Shown piece by piece: positions 1 through 10,560 of a DNA stretch of 64,000 nt; position 1 is the first letter of the stretch; each line of letters begins with the position of its first letter. This stretch comes from Dryococelus australis. Its lineage: Eukaryota; Arthropoda; Insecta; Phasmatodea; Phasmatidae. The stretch is from positions 92,675,416 through 92,739,415 of the forward strand of contig CM057009.1 in assembly GCA_029891345.1 (NCBI GenBank). Reading direction: 5' to 3'. The position numbers and the translations under genes were made by a program. The notes beneath the pieces are model-generated. The model ran no database searches. It saw only the letters and a program-made list of their open reading frames with translations, and was not told the origin of the DNA.

Positions 1-272
1 GAAATTACTACGACACATATCACTTTAAAAAAATTATAAAAGATGTCACAAATCTGGGCAAACTGTCAATCTTTGGCAATGAACTACTGTAACACCGAAT
101 GAGTCACCGAAGCCAGAGTGGTGTCAAGTTGTAGTTTGTATGTAGTACCACATATAGCAGCAATGTGACGATTTTTGTTCCTTCCCTTCTTGCTGTTTTT
201 TTTTTTACTTAACTTAAGGCTTCCATAGCATTCAGATGTGCCTACAGTATTGAAAGTTATCTTTATGTGTCA
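1..272. other. Upstream flank of Tc1 remnant, no clear feature
   Basis: Lies just 5' of the broken Tc1 transposase. I looked here for the partner of the terminal repeat seen near 1385-1415 and found no convincing match, so the left end of the element is either outside the window or decayed. A T-run sits at about 195-206. No other feature is supported. Confidence 0.4.
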
Positions 273-1332
273 ATGGGAAGAATAAGTGTGAAAGAAGAGA
301 TCAAATGACAAGTTATTGGCATGCGTAGGTGTGGTATGCAATATAAAGTAATTGCAAGTAAGTTAGGTATAAGTAAAACGTGTGTTGAACAAACATTAAA
401 CAAACATACGAAGAGCGCCACTATAGCAGACTTGCTACAGAGTGGTAGGCCGAAGTTTACGTCACCCAGGGAGGACAGAACAATAGCAGGTATTTCCAAA
501 CATCATCGGAGGGCTTCCATTCCTACAATTCAAAGGTAATTTCAGGAAACGACTGGTAAGTCAGTGTCGCCTATGACTTGTTCCCATCGATTGCACAGTG
601 CCAGTCTTGATTCATACGTGGCAATAAAAAAAAACCACTGCTGACAGCGATTTCGTGCAAAAACAGAAGAATTTGGCGCAAAACAAGAAGAACTGGAGCA
701 CGGAAAGGTGGAGTAAGGTACTATTTAGTGACGAGTCACGATTCCAGCTATTCCCCAACCAGATGGTTCGTGTAAGGCGCACTACAACTGAGAAATTCCT
801 TCCGGAATGTTTGTCACCAGCAGTTCAATGTGGCGATGATTCAGTTATGATATGGGGCTGCATATCTGCAAATGGTACTGGAATATTGTTGTTCATCAAT
901 GGTTCCATGGACTCCAAGGAGTACATATCAACCATGAAGGACAATATAATCCCTTCTGCAGAGAAGCTTCATGGCCGTCACTTCATATATCAACAGGAAA
1001 ATGCACCGTGCCACAAATCTCGCGCAACTATGCAGTGGTTTGAAGACAATGAAATACCAGTTTTAGAGTGGCCAAGCAGAAGTCCGGATCTCAACCCCAT
1101 TGAGAACCAATGGCACATCATTACCACAAAAGTAGCTGCCTGCAGGCCTGCAAACCATCATGAACTTCGTGATGTTATATCCACAACTTGTAACAATATT
1201 ACATTGCAAGAGTGTCAAAAACTTGTGCAGAGCATGGTGAAAAGGGTACAATTATGTTTGAAAGCTATAGGAGGTCCAATAGACTATTATAAACATCCAC
1301 AGTGGTATTTGGGAGTGATTTGGAGTGATTAG
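273..1332 (+). pseudogene. Tc1-family transposase pseudogene
   Basis: Degenerate Tc1/mariner (DD34E type) transposase. The reading starts at the ATG at 273 (MGRISVKEEIK), giving the usual N-terminal helix-turn-helix (IASKLGISKTCVEQTLNKH), followed by the catalytic domain. Seen directly: a stop at 306-308, another at 537-539, and at least two frame changes around the A-run near 626-634 and before 660; the catalytic part then runs open to 1332. FSDESRF carries the first catalytic Asp and SPDLNPIEN the last Glu, with exactly 34 residues between the second and third catalytic positions. The second position reads QQENAPCH where the family has QQDNAPCH, so the catalytic Asp is lost. Length (about 345 residues if the breaks are ignored) is normal for Tc1. 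The element is therefore inactive. Confidence 0.93.
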
Positions 1333-1384
1333 ATATAATTGCATATTACCATATGTTTTTAAATTTAAGGTTACATACATTTCA

Positions 1385-1417
1385 TTGAGTGTCCTTATAC
1401 TTTTGGTAGGACCTGTA
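1385..1417 (+). repeat. Right terminal repeat of the Tc1 element
   Basis: Downstream of the transposase stop the sequence reads GAGTGTCCTTATACTTTTGG and ends ...GGACCTG followed by TA at 1416-1417, which looks like the outer end of a Tc1-type terminal repeat with its TA target site. The left partner was not found in the window. Confidence 0.6.
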
Positions 1418-1426
1418 GGGCATATT

Positions 1427-2140
1427 TAACCACTCGACTCTTCTTGTCGTCGGGGACAATATCTATGTTCTGGGGCGATGCCAATGTTATAAATTTGATG
1501 ACTACAACTCAAATGGTTCAGAAATTACAGCCAACAATGCTTACAAGTCGACATAGGTCATAATTTACCACTTGTCTTTTCTCTTTGTCTATGGCGATGC
1601 CCATGTTATAGGCATTTAATTTTTCCTTAATTTTTAATTTTGATTATTGTTATTTTATTTTTTATTTATGTTTAATTTCTCTTTTTTGGTTAAGTTTCCC
1701 ATATTTTTGTTCATGCTTGGTTGCCTAATGCTCACATTGAGGCCAATGTTTCTGGTTCAATAATTCTAGCTGGTGTTTTGTTAAAATTTGGTGGATATGG
1801 ACTATTTCATGTTTTTTGTATAATAATAATTTCTGGTATAGTACACAATTTCGTTTGAATTGGGATTAGATTATTAGGTGGTATATTTATTATGCGTATT
1901 ATAAGTAGACATAGGCCATGCTTGACCTTGCGACCCTTCTCTTAGTCGGGGTTGATGCATATGTTATGAATTTGACTCTACATCTACATTAAACAGTTCA
2001 GAAATTACAGCCAACTATGCTTATAAGTAGACACAGGCCATACTTAACCCCGGGACCATCCTCATAGTTTGGTTTTATGCCTATGTTAAAACTTTGACAA
2101 CTATAACTTAAACGGTTCGCCAACTATGCTTATAAGTGTT
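1427..2140. repeat. Degenerate tandem repeat array, about 110-120 bp unit
   Basis: Repeated landmarks are GAAATTACAGCCAAC(A/T)ATGCTTA followed by (A)AGT(C/A)GACA(T/C)AGG(T/C)CA, then a variable part containing ATGCC(C/T)ATGTTA. They recur at about 1521-1560, 1900-1920, 2001-2040 and 2119-2137. Spacing of the last starts is about 121 and 109 bp. Copies are diverged and the second is interrupted by the mitochondrial insert at about 1637-1900. Confidence 0.75.
1637..1900 (+). pseudogene. ND4: NUMT: fragment of mitochondrial ND4
   Basis: Nuclear copy of part of mitochondrial NADH dehydrogenase subunit 4 (complex I). In the invertebrate mitochondrial code the reading includes [10 protein letters not shown], then after a one-base frame change near 1715-1720 [33 protein letters not shown] and VWIGISLLGGIF. 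These match the strongly conserved ND4 pattern ([28 protein letters not shown] is the usual kind of sequence here). TGA must be read as Trp and AGA as Ser, which fits arthropod mtDNA. Only about 85 codons remain and the frame is broken, so it is non-functional. It sits inside a tandem repeat array. Confidence 0.88.
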
Positions 2141-2144
2141 ATGC

Positions 2145-2745
2145 ACACACTTCAGGAGGAGGCAGTGGTGCACGAGATCGGAAATGAATGTTCGAGACGT
2201 TCTGGTCGATTTAATGTCTGCCTCTGGCTTACTGATCGCCAAAATGGTAGACATCCCCAGCTGGCCGCCTTATTGTTGGTCAGTGGTGCTCGGGATCCAA
2301 GACGGTGGTCCTATGGTGAGATCCCATATCTCATGGGAGTCATTTGCCACCTTGAAGAGTCATCCTCTTCATTATGCTAATTAGGACAGAAAATGGTCGT
2401 TGGCACTGGCTGCGAAGATAGCCCTACATGAGCGGTGGTTGAAATCCCTCCTCCTCATTGAGTAATTTGCCACCTTGAGGGGTCACCCGCTGGATTATGC
2501 TAATTAGGGCAAAAAATCTGCCGGTACTGGTTGCCAAGATGGCCGCCGTCGGTGGGAGGGTAATTCGGGAACTTTTGTGGGTAAAAAGGGGGGGAAAATG
2601 GTATTCTTGTACGCGAAATCGGCTGTTTTGTACGGGAAAACGTGAAAAAGGGGGAAACTTTTCCTGCATGACGATACCTTACTTGGCTGGAGGCAGTCCG
2701 CCAGTCCTGAGCCCCGAGCCCCTGCATCAGAATCGGCTATTATAA
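2145..2745. repeat. Diverged tandem duplication, about 121 bp period
   Basis: The stretch at about 2338-2425 (ATTTGCCACCTTGAAGAG ... TTATGCTAATTAGGACA ... CACTGGCTGCGAAGAT) recurs at about 2463-2545 (ATTTGCCACCTTGAGGGG ... TTATGCTAATTAGGGCA ... TACTGGTTGCCAAGAT). Upstream sequence from about 2230 has weaker similarity (GCCAAAATGG, GGCCGCC). No terminal repeats or coding potential recognised. Confidence 0.6.
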
Positions 2746-3299
2746 ACTTCCCAAGAATCTTCGTATGAAGCGTTTGTTCTTTTCGTAGATCAATACATTG
2801 GTCGCACTTTGAATGGTTTCGTGGGGAAATATGTATTTCAAACACACCGCAATGGAAGTTAACGAAAGAAAATAAAACCATAAGAATTGTCGGATTTTAA
2901 TTCTATAAGTCGCATATTTGTTCGGTAATTTGTTGTTTCTTCACTACTCGTTACTAATTATTTTTGTATAATGTCATTCGAGTTCTCGACTTTACAGGAC
3001 GCGTACAACCCTTAATTACCGTAGTTCGTAAGACACATTGTGTTTCCTTCCTCATTTGGCATAAGGAATACGATTTTACTCGGCCTGTATAATTGCCACC
3101 TTTCCCAGATAGTAACAAGCACTAAATTATAAACAGTGAAATGTGGAGGTACATACAAACAGAAAAAGAGGTGGGTGTGGAGGGGGAGATATGTGCTAAT
3201 AGGCATGCTTTACCTTGCCAGTGGCCACCCCTAAACACACAAGTCTTGACCTACCACTAATGGGTGAAATAAAAGCAACTTTTTGATAAATGTATGTAA
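2746..3299. other. No feature recognised
   Basis: Mixed-composition DNA. I see no exon-like reading frame, repeat or RNA gene here. Confidence 0.5.
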
Positions 3300-4050
3300 T
3301 GTTTTGTATACACAGACTGTTACAATATTGCATGTCAATACGTCTGGGGAACATTCCTCAGATATGGAGGATGAAAAATTATTATGTGAACATAGCCCCG
3401 CAAATGCTTTATTTCCGTACTACAGCCCATAATACATAACGTACAGTTTATGGCCCGCGGGCTGGGTAATGTTACTGGGGAATGCCATCGCAGCTGTAAG
3501 TGGCAGCCTCATACCAGCCCATGAGGAGCCCTGATGTGAATCCACTACACTTTTGTTTGTGGGGACATTTAAAGGCACTTGTATATGCAACCGCAATGGA
3601 CGATGTGAGCCACCTCCGTAACCAAAATTATAGTGGGTTGCGAAACAAATCTGGAATTTTCAGGGATTCATCAATGCATCCGGGTGTCCATGCAATGGCG
3701 GGTTGATGCATGTGTTCGTGTTGATGGAAAGAATTTTGAACATTTCCTTTAGTGCCGACGATAAGCTTTCATACATGGGTAACTAATTCCCGAGCAGTTC
3801 CTCCTGTTCTAGGTGTAGGTTGTAATGCGAGGTGTGTATCATGCAAACGAACGCTGCGATGGCATTCCACAAAAACATGATCCAGCTTGATGGCCATTCA
3901 CTGTACGTTATATATTATGGGCTGCAGTACAGTAACGAAGCGTTTGCGGACTTATGTTCGTATAACATTTTTTCATCCTCCAGATGTGAGCAATGTTCCC
4001 CCGACGTATTGACATGCAATATTGCAACATTCTGTATATATATGATAAAG
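3300..4050. mobile_element. Foldback DNA element with long inverted arms
   Basis: The arm at about 3300-3500 is the inverted complement of about 3848-4048. Matching pieces include ACAATATTGCATGTCAATACG against CGTATTGACATGCAATATTG, ATGGAGGATGAAAAA against TTTTTTCATCCTCCA, CAGCCCATAATA against TATTATGGGCTG, and GGGGAATGCCATCGCAG against CTGCGATGGCATTCC. Between the arms lies a broken transposase fragment. It looks like a foldback derivative of a Tc1/mariner-superfamily element that kept only the 3' end of its gene. Confidence 0.75.
3500..3752 (+). pseudogene. Tc1/mariner-superfamily transposase C-terminal remnant
   Basis: One frame reads RSPDVNPLHFCLWGHLKALVY (the DDE-domain C-terminal motif with SPD-NPL and WGHLK), then a second frame reads MQWRVDACVRVDGKNFEHFL followed by TAG at 3750-3752. 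Both segments are typical of the last 100 residues of an insect IS630/Tc1/mariner-type transposase in which the last acidic residue sits in SPD(L/V)NPLD. A frameshift separates them and the N-terminal two thirds are missing. It is flanked by the inverted arms of the foldback element. Confidence 0.7.
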
Positions 4051-4130
4051 AAACAGGCGGGAAAAGCATGATCGAGTATTTTACACAAGCTTTCATTAAA
4101 AATATAATTTCAAAATTATTTAACCTATTT

Positions 4131-6400
4131 TCCGAAGGAAAGAAAGGTTTATGAGGTCACTTTCTTGCCTACGTGTCTGTGTGTATGTGTGTGAAATAGT
4201 GTGTGTCTCCCCTCCCCTTTTCCCCGACAAACGAATTCCGTTTTTGAAAGCATCAAAGTGAATTTCACCAAACTCAGTACACATTTAGTACTCAGTAAGC
4301 ACATCTGACTGTTATAGTTTTTCAGCACGCTGGGCACTTAGTTTCTAAATGGCGGTAATTGTAATATTTAGGGTTAAATATCACATCTCCGTAACCATTC
4401 AATCAATTTAAACCAAATTCTGTGTGCTCTCAGAGCATCGCGTAAACATTAAAATTTAATGATGGATATTGTTGTTGGTCCACCATTTTGTAAGATAGCG
4501 CTACACAAACATATAAAATATTTATCATATCTCGGTAAACAATTAATTGATTCCTAGCAATTTGAGCAAACAAGTAGTACTACTCTTCTGCCGTAAATAG
4601 TAAATTTTAAGTAGGTATATCAGGCATTTATTTTCAAAATATCTGTTATACAACCATTTAACTTAGATTGCTATATCTTCGAAACCATGTAATCAATTCC
4701 AACTTAATTTCTTATTCTGGCAGTATATATTACCACAAACAAATGCGTCTACACTGAGCCTTTTTCGTCCTCTATTTTGTAAGATATGCCGCATGAAAAA
4801 ATTAAGTTTTCAAGTAAAATCTCGTGAAACAATTGACAGGTTCCTACCAAATTTGGCAGACAAATAGTACTGAAGCAGTTGATGTAAACTGGTATGTTTT
4901 ATGTAAGTCAGAAACTTATTTTCAAAATGGTGGCTATGTAGATATTTTATCTCAGTATAATCTACTAACGATATAAATTCCTACTTAAAGTTGTTTTTTG
5001 GTGTCAAATTTGTCTATAAATAGACTCATTTCTATGCCATTTTTAAGCTAACCCACAATAACAAAAAATAAAGCTTTCTTGTCACATCTCGGAAAACAGT
5101 CAACCCATTCTTACCAAATTTGGTGAAGATATAATATTGTGGAAGGCCATTTTAATATACATATTTTTTATGTGTGACAGAGACTTATTTTGAAAATGGT
5201 AGCTAAACATCAATTTAATTTAGTGTGCTATAAATACGAAATTATGTAATCTATTTTACCTTAACTTTGTATGCTGGTATTACACAATCATGAAATGTGG
5301 TCATACATAACTTTTTGTTATCCAGTTATGAATATCGTCACATGACAAATATGGAGGATTTATGCCATATCTCGAGGACCAACCAACCTATGCCCACCAA
5401 ATGTTATCCCCAAATAGTTATGCGTCATGGTATGTAAACTGACATGTTTCAGTAGCGGTAGTCTTTTTTAATTTTAATAATGTAAATAATTTACTAAAGT
5501 ATGTTTGTATCCATGAAACAATTCAACAAAATTCAGATAAATTTTGTACACCAACAGTATTCATTAGACGCATCAATTATGTACACAGAGATATAATATT
5601 TCCGACATATTATCAAAATAGTGCCCGTTGACAAAATCGAACATTGTGCCGTATTTCTGGAACATTTCAACTATTTTCCACCAAATTGTGCACACCATAA
5701 ATGCTACAGAAGGCCGTGTAAACTTACATGATTTAAGTATTAAAATGGGTCAAACAACGATGTTAGAAATGAGGCCTCTTAAATAATTTAGATAAGTTTG
5801 ACACATATATTAAACAATTTAACCAAATTCAACCAAATTTTGTCTGTTAACTGTAGATTGGTATTAGAAATATGCTATCGTATACACAACCTCTTTTTTT
5901 TTGGCAATTTTGTAAGATAGTTCCGAATAAGAAAATTATATTTTTTGTCATATCTCAGGTATCAATCAACCTATTTCCACCGAATTCTTCACACAAGTAG
6001 CGCTACGGTACTCTATGTAAACTTACGTGTTTTAAGCGGCTCAGACACTTATTTCCAAAATGACGGACCTGTAAATATTTTAGGTTTGTAAACCCTATTA
6101 TTTTAAACATTAGAGTAATTAAATACAAAGTTGATGCTTGGAATCCAACCTCCATAATGCAGTTGGCTGCTACTAACTTATTGTATGAGAATTTCTGGGT
6201 TCGAGTCCAAGGTAAGGAACATGTATATTCACAATTCTCACCACTGTTTCATATGTTTCTGGTTTCATCTCTGACATTGCTTCCAACGAGATGTCAAGTC
6301 CTACCTAATTAATTGCGCCTATGTTGAGGAAAGTGAGCTCATTAGTCATATCAGTAACTGCTTGTTTGGTTTTGTTCTCATATCACGCAGTCTTCAGCTT
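4131..6400. repeat. Repeat block, copy 1 of a diverged duplication
   Basis: Begins TTTTCCGAAGGAAAGAAAG. Contains about six degenerate tandem units of roughly 260-300 bp, each with a landmark such as CCATTTTGTAAGATAGCGC, ATATCTCGG followed by AAACAAT..A, TTCCTACCAAATTTGG, AGTACTG and TTATTTTCAAAATGG. The block ends in a segment with a tRNA-like B box, GGTTCGAGTCC at 6198-6208, and TGTTGAGGAAAG at about 6322. The whole order recurs at 8391-10560. No open reading frame of note; the units look like an old satellite-like array. Confidence 0.8.
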
Positions 6401-7512
6401 CCACTTTCATCAAATGTCTGAATCTTTCTAGAGGAAGGGACAGATGCTCCCCTTTAAATTCGCACCTGATAGTCGCTTAGGCCTTAGGCTTACTTTGTTA
6501 ATATTTAAGGATTTCTGGTGCATCCCTGACTATTATTATATCTTGTCTATTGGGTGTTTTCATGACGGGTTCTACTACCACTGTAAAAAAAATTTCTTTT
6601 TAACTTCCTAAAGTGTAATGGAAGTTTTTAACCTATATAGTGTATGGAAATAATACTACATCTCAGGTTGAAAATATGGAAATGTTTGTATTGCTACTAT
6701 ACGAATTTGGGAACCTCCCAGTGCATTTGACTCTTTCCTGAACATCTGTAGCAACGTTACCAAGCATGCGTGGGAAAATAATTTACCATATGTGCTTTGT
6801 TACTGTAAATATACACTGATATGGTAAATTTGCAAATAATTTCTTAGAGCGAGGGTTTCGGAGACATGGAGCAATGCTGATCTGCTCTGCAAGAACAACA
6901 AACAATTTTTAACTGTGAGTCAGGGGCTAGCAGCTTGGGAAAAAGGCAGTTGTAGTGTCTGTGAAAGAGTAAATTAGGTGAATTGTGTGAAGACTCGCGG
7001 CTTTAAACCATTCCACTGCTGATGCATCAAGACTGTAGGGGAATACTCATTGTGTTCTACGCAGTAAAACATTTCTGTGCGTTTTTCAAACACATTTTGG
7101 GAACTGTTTGCCAGAAATATCCTCGTAACACAACAAGTCAAACGTTGTACCCTTACAACGAATTGCTTTATGAAACAAACAACATTGTTTACGTATCTCT
7201 AAGTTTATAATAAACTTAGAGTCTTTAAAATTAAACATTAAAATTACTCATTCCACCTTGATATGTTTTAAAATTTACTCTAATTTATTTGTAGTGTTAC
7301 AAAAAATGTACTGACGACTAGTTTCCAAAATATTTCTTGTAAAACTACAAAAAATGTTTACAGTATAGGTGAACGCTGGATATTGCTGTGAAAACAGTGA
7401 ACATTTTGAATGCACACGCACCTAAATGCCTTCCCGCGAATCACATACCTTCAGTGTCGAAGTAACTTAAGAGTGGACTGGACCCGCAAGTTTTTTTTTT
7501 TTTTTTTTAATA
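6401..7512. other. Spacer between repeat blocks, no gene
   Basis: AT-rich DNA with a T-run at about 7492-7508. No exon, RNA gene or repeat partner recognised within the window. Confidence 0.5.
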
Positions 7513-7932
7513 GTTGTTTGCGGGAATACGCGTATCTCGGTAAATAAACGTTCTGCATATACAACTTTTTGTCAGAAAAGAAAAAAAAAAACAATTATAT
7601 ATGCCCGTTTTTTTTTTTTTTTTTTTTTACGTTTGTCATATTAATTGTATTCTTGGGGGAAAAAATCGTGAAATTTATCTAATTTCGTATTTTTAAAACT
7701 TGTGTATGCAGTTTACTTAAGCTGCAAGAGAAAAGTACAACGATACGGGCGTAGTTTAATCTGTGGGCTTTCATCACGTGCAATAAAACCCCACTATTAC
7801 ATATCTAATTTGCACAATACGGCATTACGACGGAAACACTGTACGCCTTGCACTTAGGAGCGATGAGCCGCTAGGCGTGCGTGTTAGTGTCGCCCGTATC
7901 GCTCGCTCGCTTCTTGACCTTGGACGCGGGGT
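7513..7932 (+). repeat. Dispersed repeat R, copy 1
   Basis: The inverted complement of this stretch recurs at 49145-49540. Shared landmarks, in order: ATCTCGG(T/C)AAATAAA, CTTTTTGTCAGAAAAGA, TCATATTAA(T/G)TGTATTCTTGG, GTGGGCTTTCATC(A/G)CGTGCAA, ATCTAATTTGCACA, CGGAAACACTG, AGGAGCGATGAG, GCTAGGCGTGCGTGT and CGCTTCTTGACCTTG. Identity by eye is around 80 percent. Not coding. Long T and A runs (about 7580-7590 and 7610-7628) are specific to this copy. Confidence 0.8.
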
Positions 7933-8390
7933 TCCCACGGGGGCCCATCCCACTCAAGTGAGAGACTAAAGTGTTGTGTAAGTTTGAAAGTCAGTTACTA
8001 TACTGATAAATATGGTACGGTATAGCATGTAACTGTTTCTTTACATTAATAATATTAAAAATCTGTTATTTAAATTATGTGAAAAATATAGAATGGATCT
8101 ATATATTCATCTGTTTTGTGTCATTAAAACTAAGAACTCCCTCCAACTAAAAACCTCTACATGCCCGGACTTTTAACATAATAAACTGTATCATGGTATT
8201 TTTTCGAAGTAGATACTTCTACTCATAAACGCACGTACAAAAAGTACTGGAAAATTAAACTTACAGAAGTTTGTTGTGTATTTTTTAATAAGAGACGTGA
8301 ATAGAAGTAATGCATTCGCGTAAGGTTCTTCTGAAATTTCACATAACGATCCGCTTCGACATTTCTGCTGCATAAATTGTTAGCGTACTT
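7933..8390. other. No feature recognised
   Basis: Starts GC-rich (GGGGTTCCCACGGGGGCCC, about 7928-7946) and then becomes AT-rich. No gene or repeat partner seen. Confidence 0.45.
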
Positions 8391-10560
8391 TCCGAAGGAA
8401 AGAAAGAAGGACACCCGACTTTAATATTTTTTAGACCATGTCAGGCACTTACTTTAAAAATAGCGGACATTTTAGAATTTGGGGTGATATATCATCTCTC
8501 GGGAAACATTAAGCCAATTTAAACCAAATTTGTATGCTGGCAGAGCATCAAGTAGCATTATATTTTGAGACGGATATTACTGTCCGTCCACCATTTTGGG
8601 AAATAACGCCAAATGAATAAATAAACATTTTATATAATATCTCGAAAACTATTAAACCAATTCTCACCCAATTTAGCATGTCACTGACACTATAATAGGC
8701 CCAGTAAACGTAACTGATTGCACTAAACTCGGTACTTATTTTCAAGAGGGCGGCCATACAAGAATTTAAGGTTTATTTCGTATGTCTACTATAAAATTTG
8801 ACCATTTTCTAACAAATTTTATGTAATGAAAGTATATATTTGCAATCATCATACATACCAACACATAGTCACTTTTTTCGACCATTTTGGAAGATAGCGC
8901 TATACGAATAAATAAAGTTATTACGTTATATTTTGGTAAAACATCAACCGATTCCTACCAAAATAGCAAACGAGTAGAACTGATGCAGATGATGTTAAGC
9001 GATATGTTTAAAGCATTTCAGAATATTATTTTCAAAATGGCGGCCGTATAGCCATTTTAGTTTAGATTGCAATATCGTCGAAAATATGTAATTAATTCCA
9101 ACTTAACTTTCTATGCTGGCAGTAGATATTACAGCTGTCAACTGTATCTACATGGAGCATCTTTAGTCCTTCATTTTCTAAGATAGTGCCATGCGAATAA
9201 ATAACATTTTTATGTCGTGTCACGGGTAACAACTGACAGATCTCTACCAAATTTGTCAAACAAATAGTACTGCAGTATATGGTGAAAACTGGTATGTTTT
9301 TAGTAGGTCAGGCAGCTATTGTCTCAATGGCGGCGATGTACATATTTTAGCTCAGTATATTTTACCAACGAAACAAATTGAAACTTAACTTTGCATTCTG
9401 GCAGTAGCTATTACACCCATCGAATTCGATAATTCATAGTCTCATTTCGCTGCCAATTTGTAAGATAGCCCCACCAATAAAAATTAATTTTTTGTCTCAT
9501 GTCTAGGGAAACAATCGATCCAGTCTTAGAAAACTTGGCGAAGATGTTGTACTGTGGTAGGCTATATTAATATATGTATTTTGTAAGAATCGCACTTATT
9601 TTCTGAAAGGAGACTATTAAATCATTTTAGTTTTGTGTGCTATATCTACGAAAACATGTAATCAATTTTAATATAACTTTCTATATTAGCAGTATACAAT
9701 CATCGAATGTGCTTGTACATTACATTTCGTCCTCTATATATGAAGTTCGCCACACGAAAATTATAGAGTTTGTATGCCATTTCTCGAGGAGCAATCAACC
9801 GATTTCCCCCAATGTTACATTTATATATATATTCTAATTTGAACTAAACTGTGCACGCCATAAATGCTACAGAAGCCATGCAAACTTTCACTATTTAAAT
9901 GGGTCAGACAGCGATGCTCAAAATGGCAGGTACAAAAAAATTAGGTAAGTTTTCCATATATGTTAAACAGTTTAACCAAATTCAACCAAAATTTTGTATG
10001 TAGACATTATACATTAGAAGCATCCTATATCGAGCCTCTTTTTTTTTTTTTTTGGCAATTTATAGGATAGCATCAAATAAGAGAATAAAGACTTTTATGC
10101 CATATATGAAGGACCAAAGAACCTATTTCCACCAAATTCTTCACACATGTAGCGCTACGGTAGGTCGTGTAAACTTACATGTTTTAAGTGGCTCACTCGC
10201 ATATTTATAAGTTGACGGCCCTGAAAATATATCAGGCTAGTAAACCCTATCATTCGAAACGTTAGACTAATTGTATCTGACGTTGATGCTCCAAATTCGT
10301 CCCCCATAATGCAGTGGATTACATGCTAGCTTATGGTAAGAGATTTTCTAGGTTCGAGTCCCGGTAAGGCACATGTGTATATGTAATTGTCTCACTACTG
10401 TTGCATACGTTTATGGTTTAATTTCTAATGTTATTGCTTTCAAAGAGTAGTCAAGTCCTACCTACCAACTCAGCTTTTAAGTACTTAATTAAACCTAAAT
10501 TGCACCCATGTTGAGGAAAGCAAGCTTATTATTTATATCAGTAACTTCTTGTTTATTCCG
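8391..10560. repeat. Repeat block, copy 2 of a diverged duplication
   Basis: Same order of landmarks as 4131-6400: TTTCCGAAGGAAAGAAAG at the start, the degenerate units with CCATTTTGG(A)AAGATAGCGC, TCGAAAA...ATGTAATTAATTCCAACTTAACTTTCTATGCTGGCAGTA-like pieces, AGCGCTACGGTA, then CCCATAATGCAGT, a B-box-like GGTTCGAGTCC at 10351-10361 and TGTTGAGGAAAGC at about 10509. The offset to copy 1 is 4260 bp at the left end and about 4150-4190 bp near the right end, so the copies differ by indels of around 100 bp in total. Confidence 0.8.

Noticed and set aside
6157..10375. tRNA genes at the GGTTCGAGTCC boxes
   Set aside because: No acceptor stem, anticodon arm or A box in the right place; at most SINE-like.
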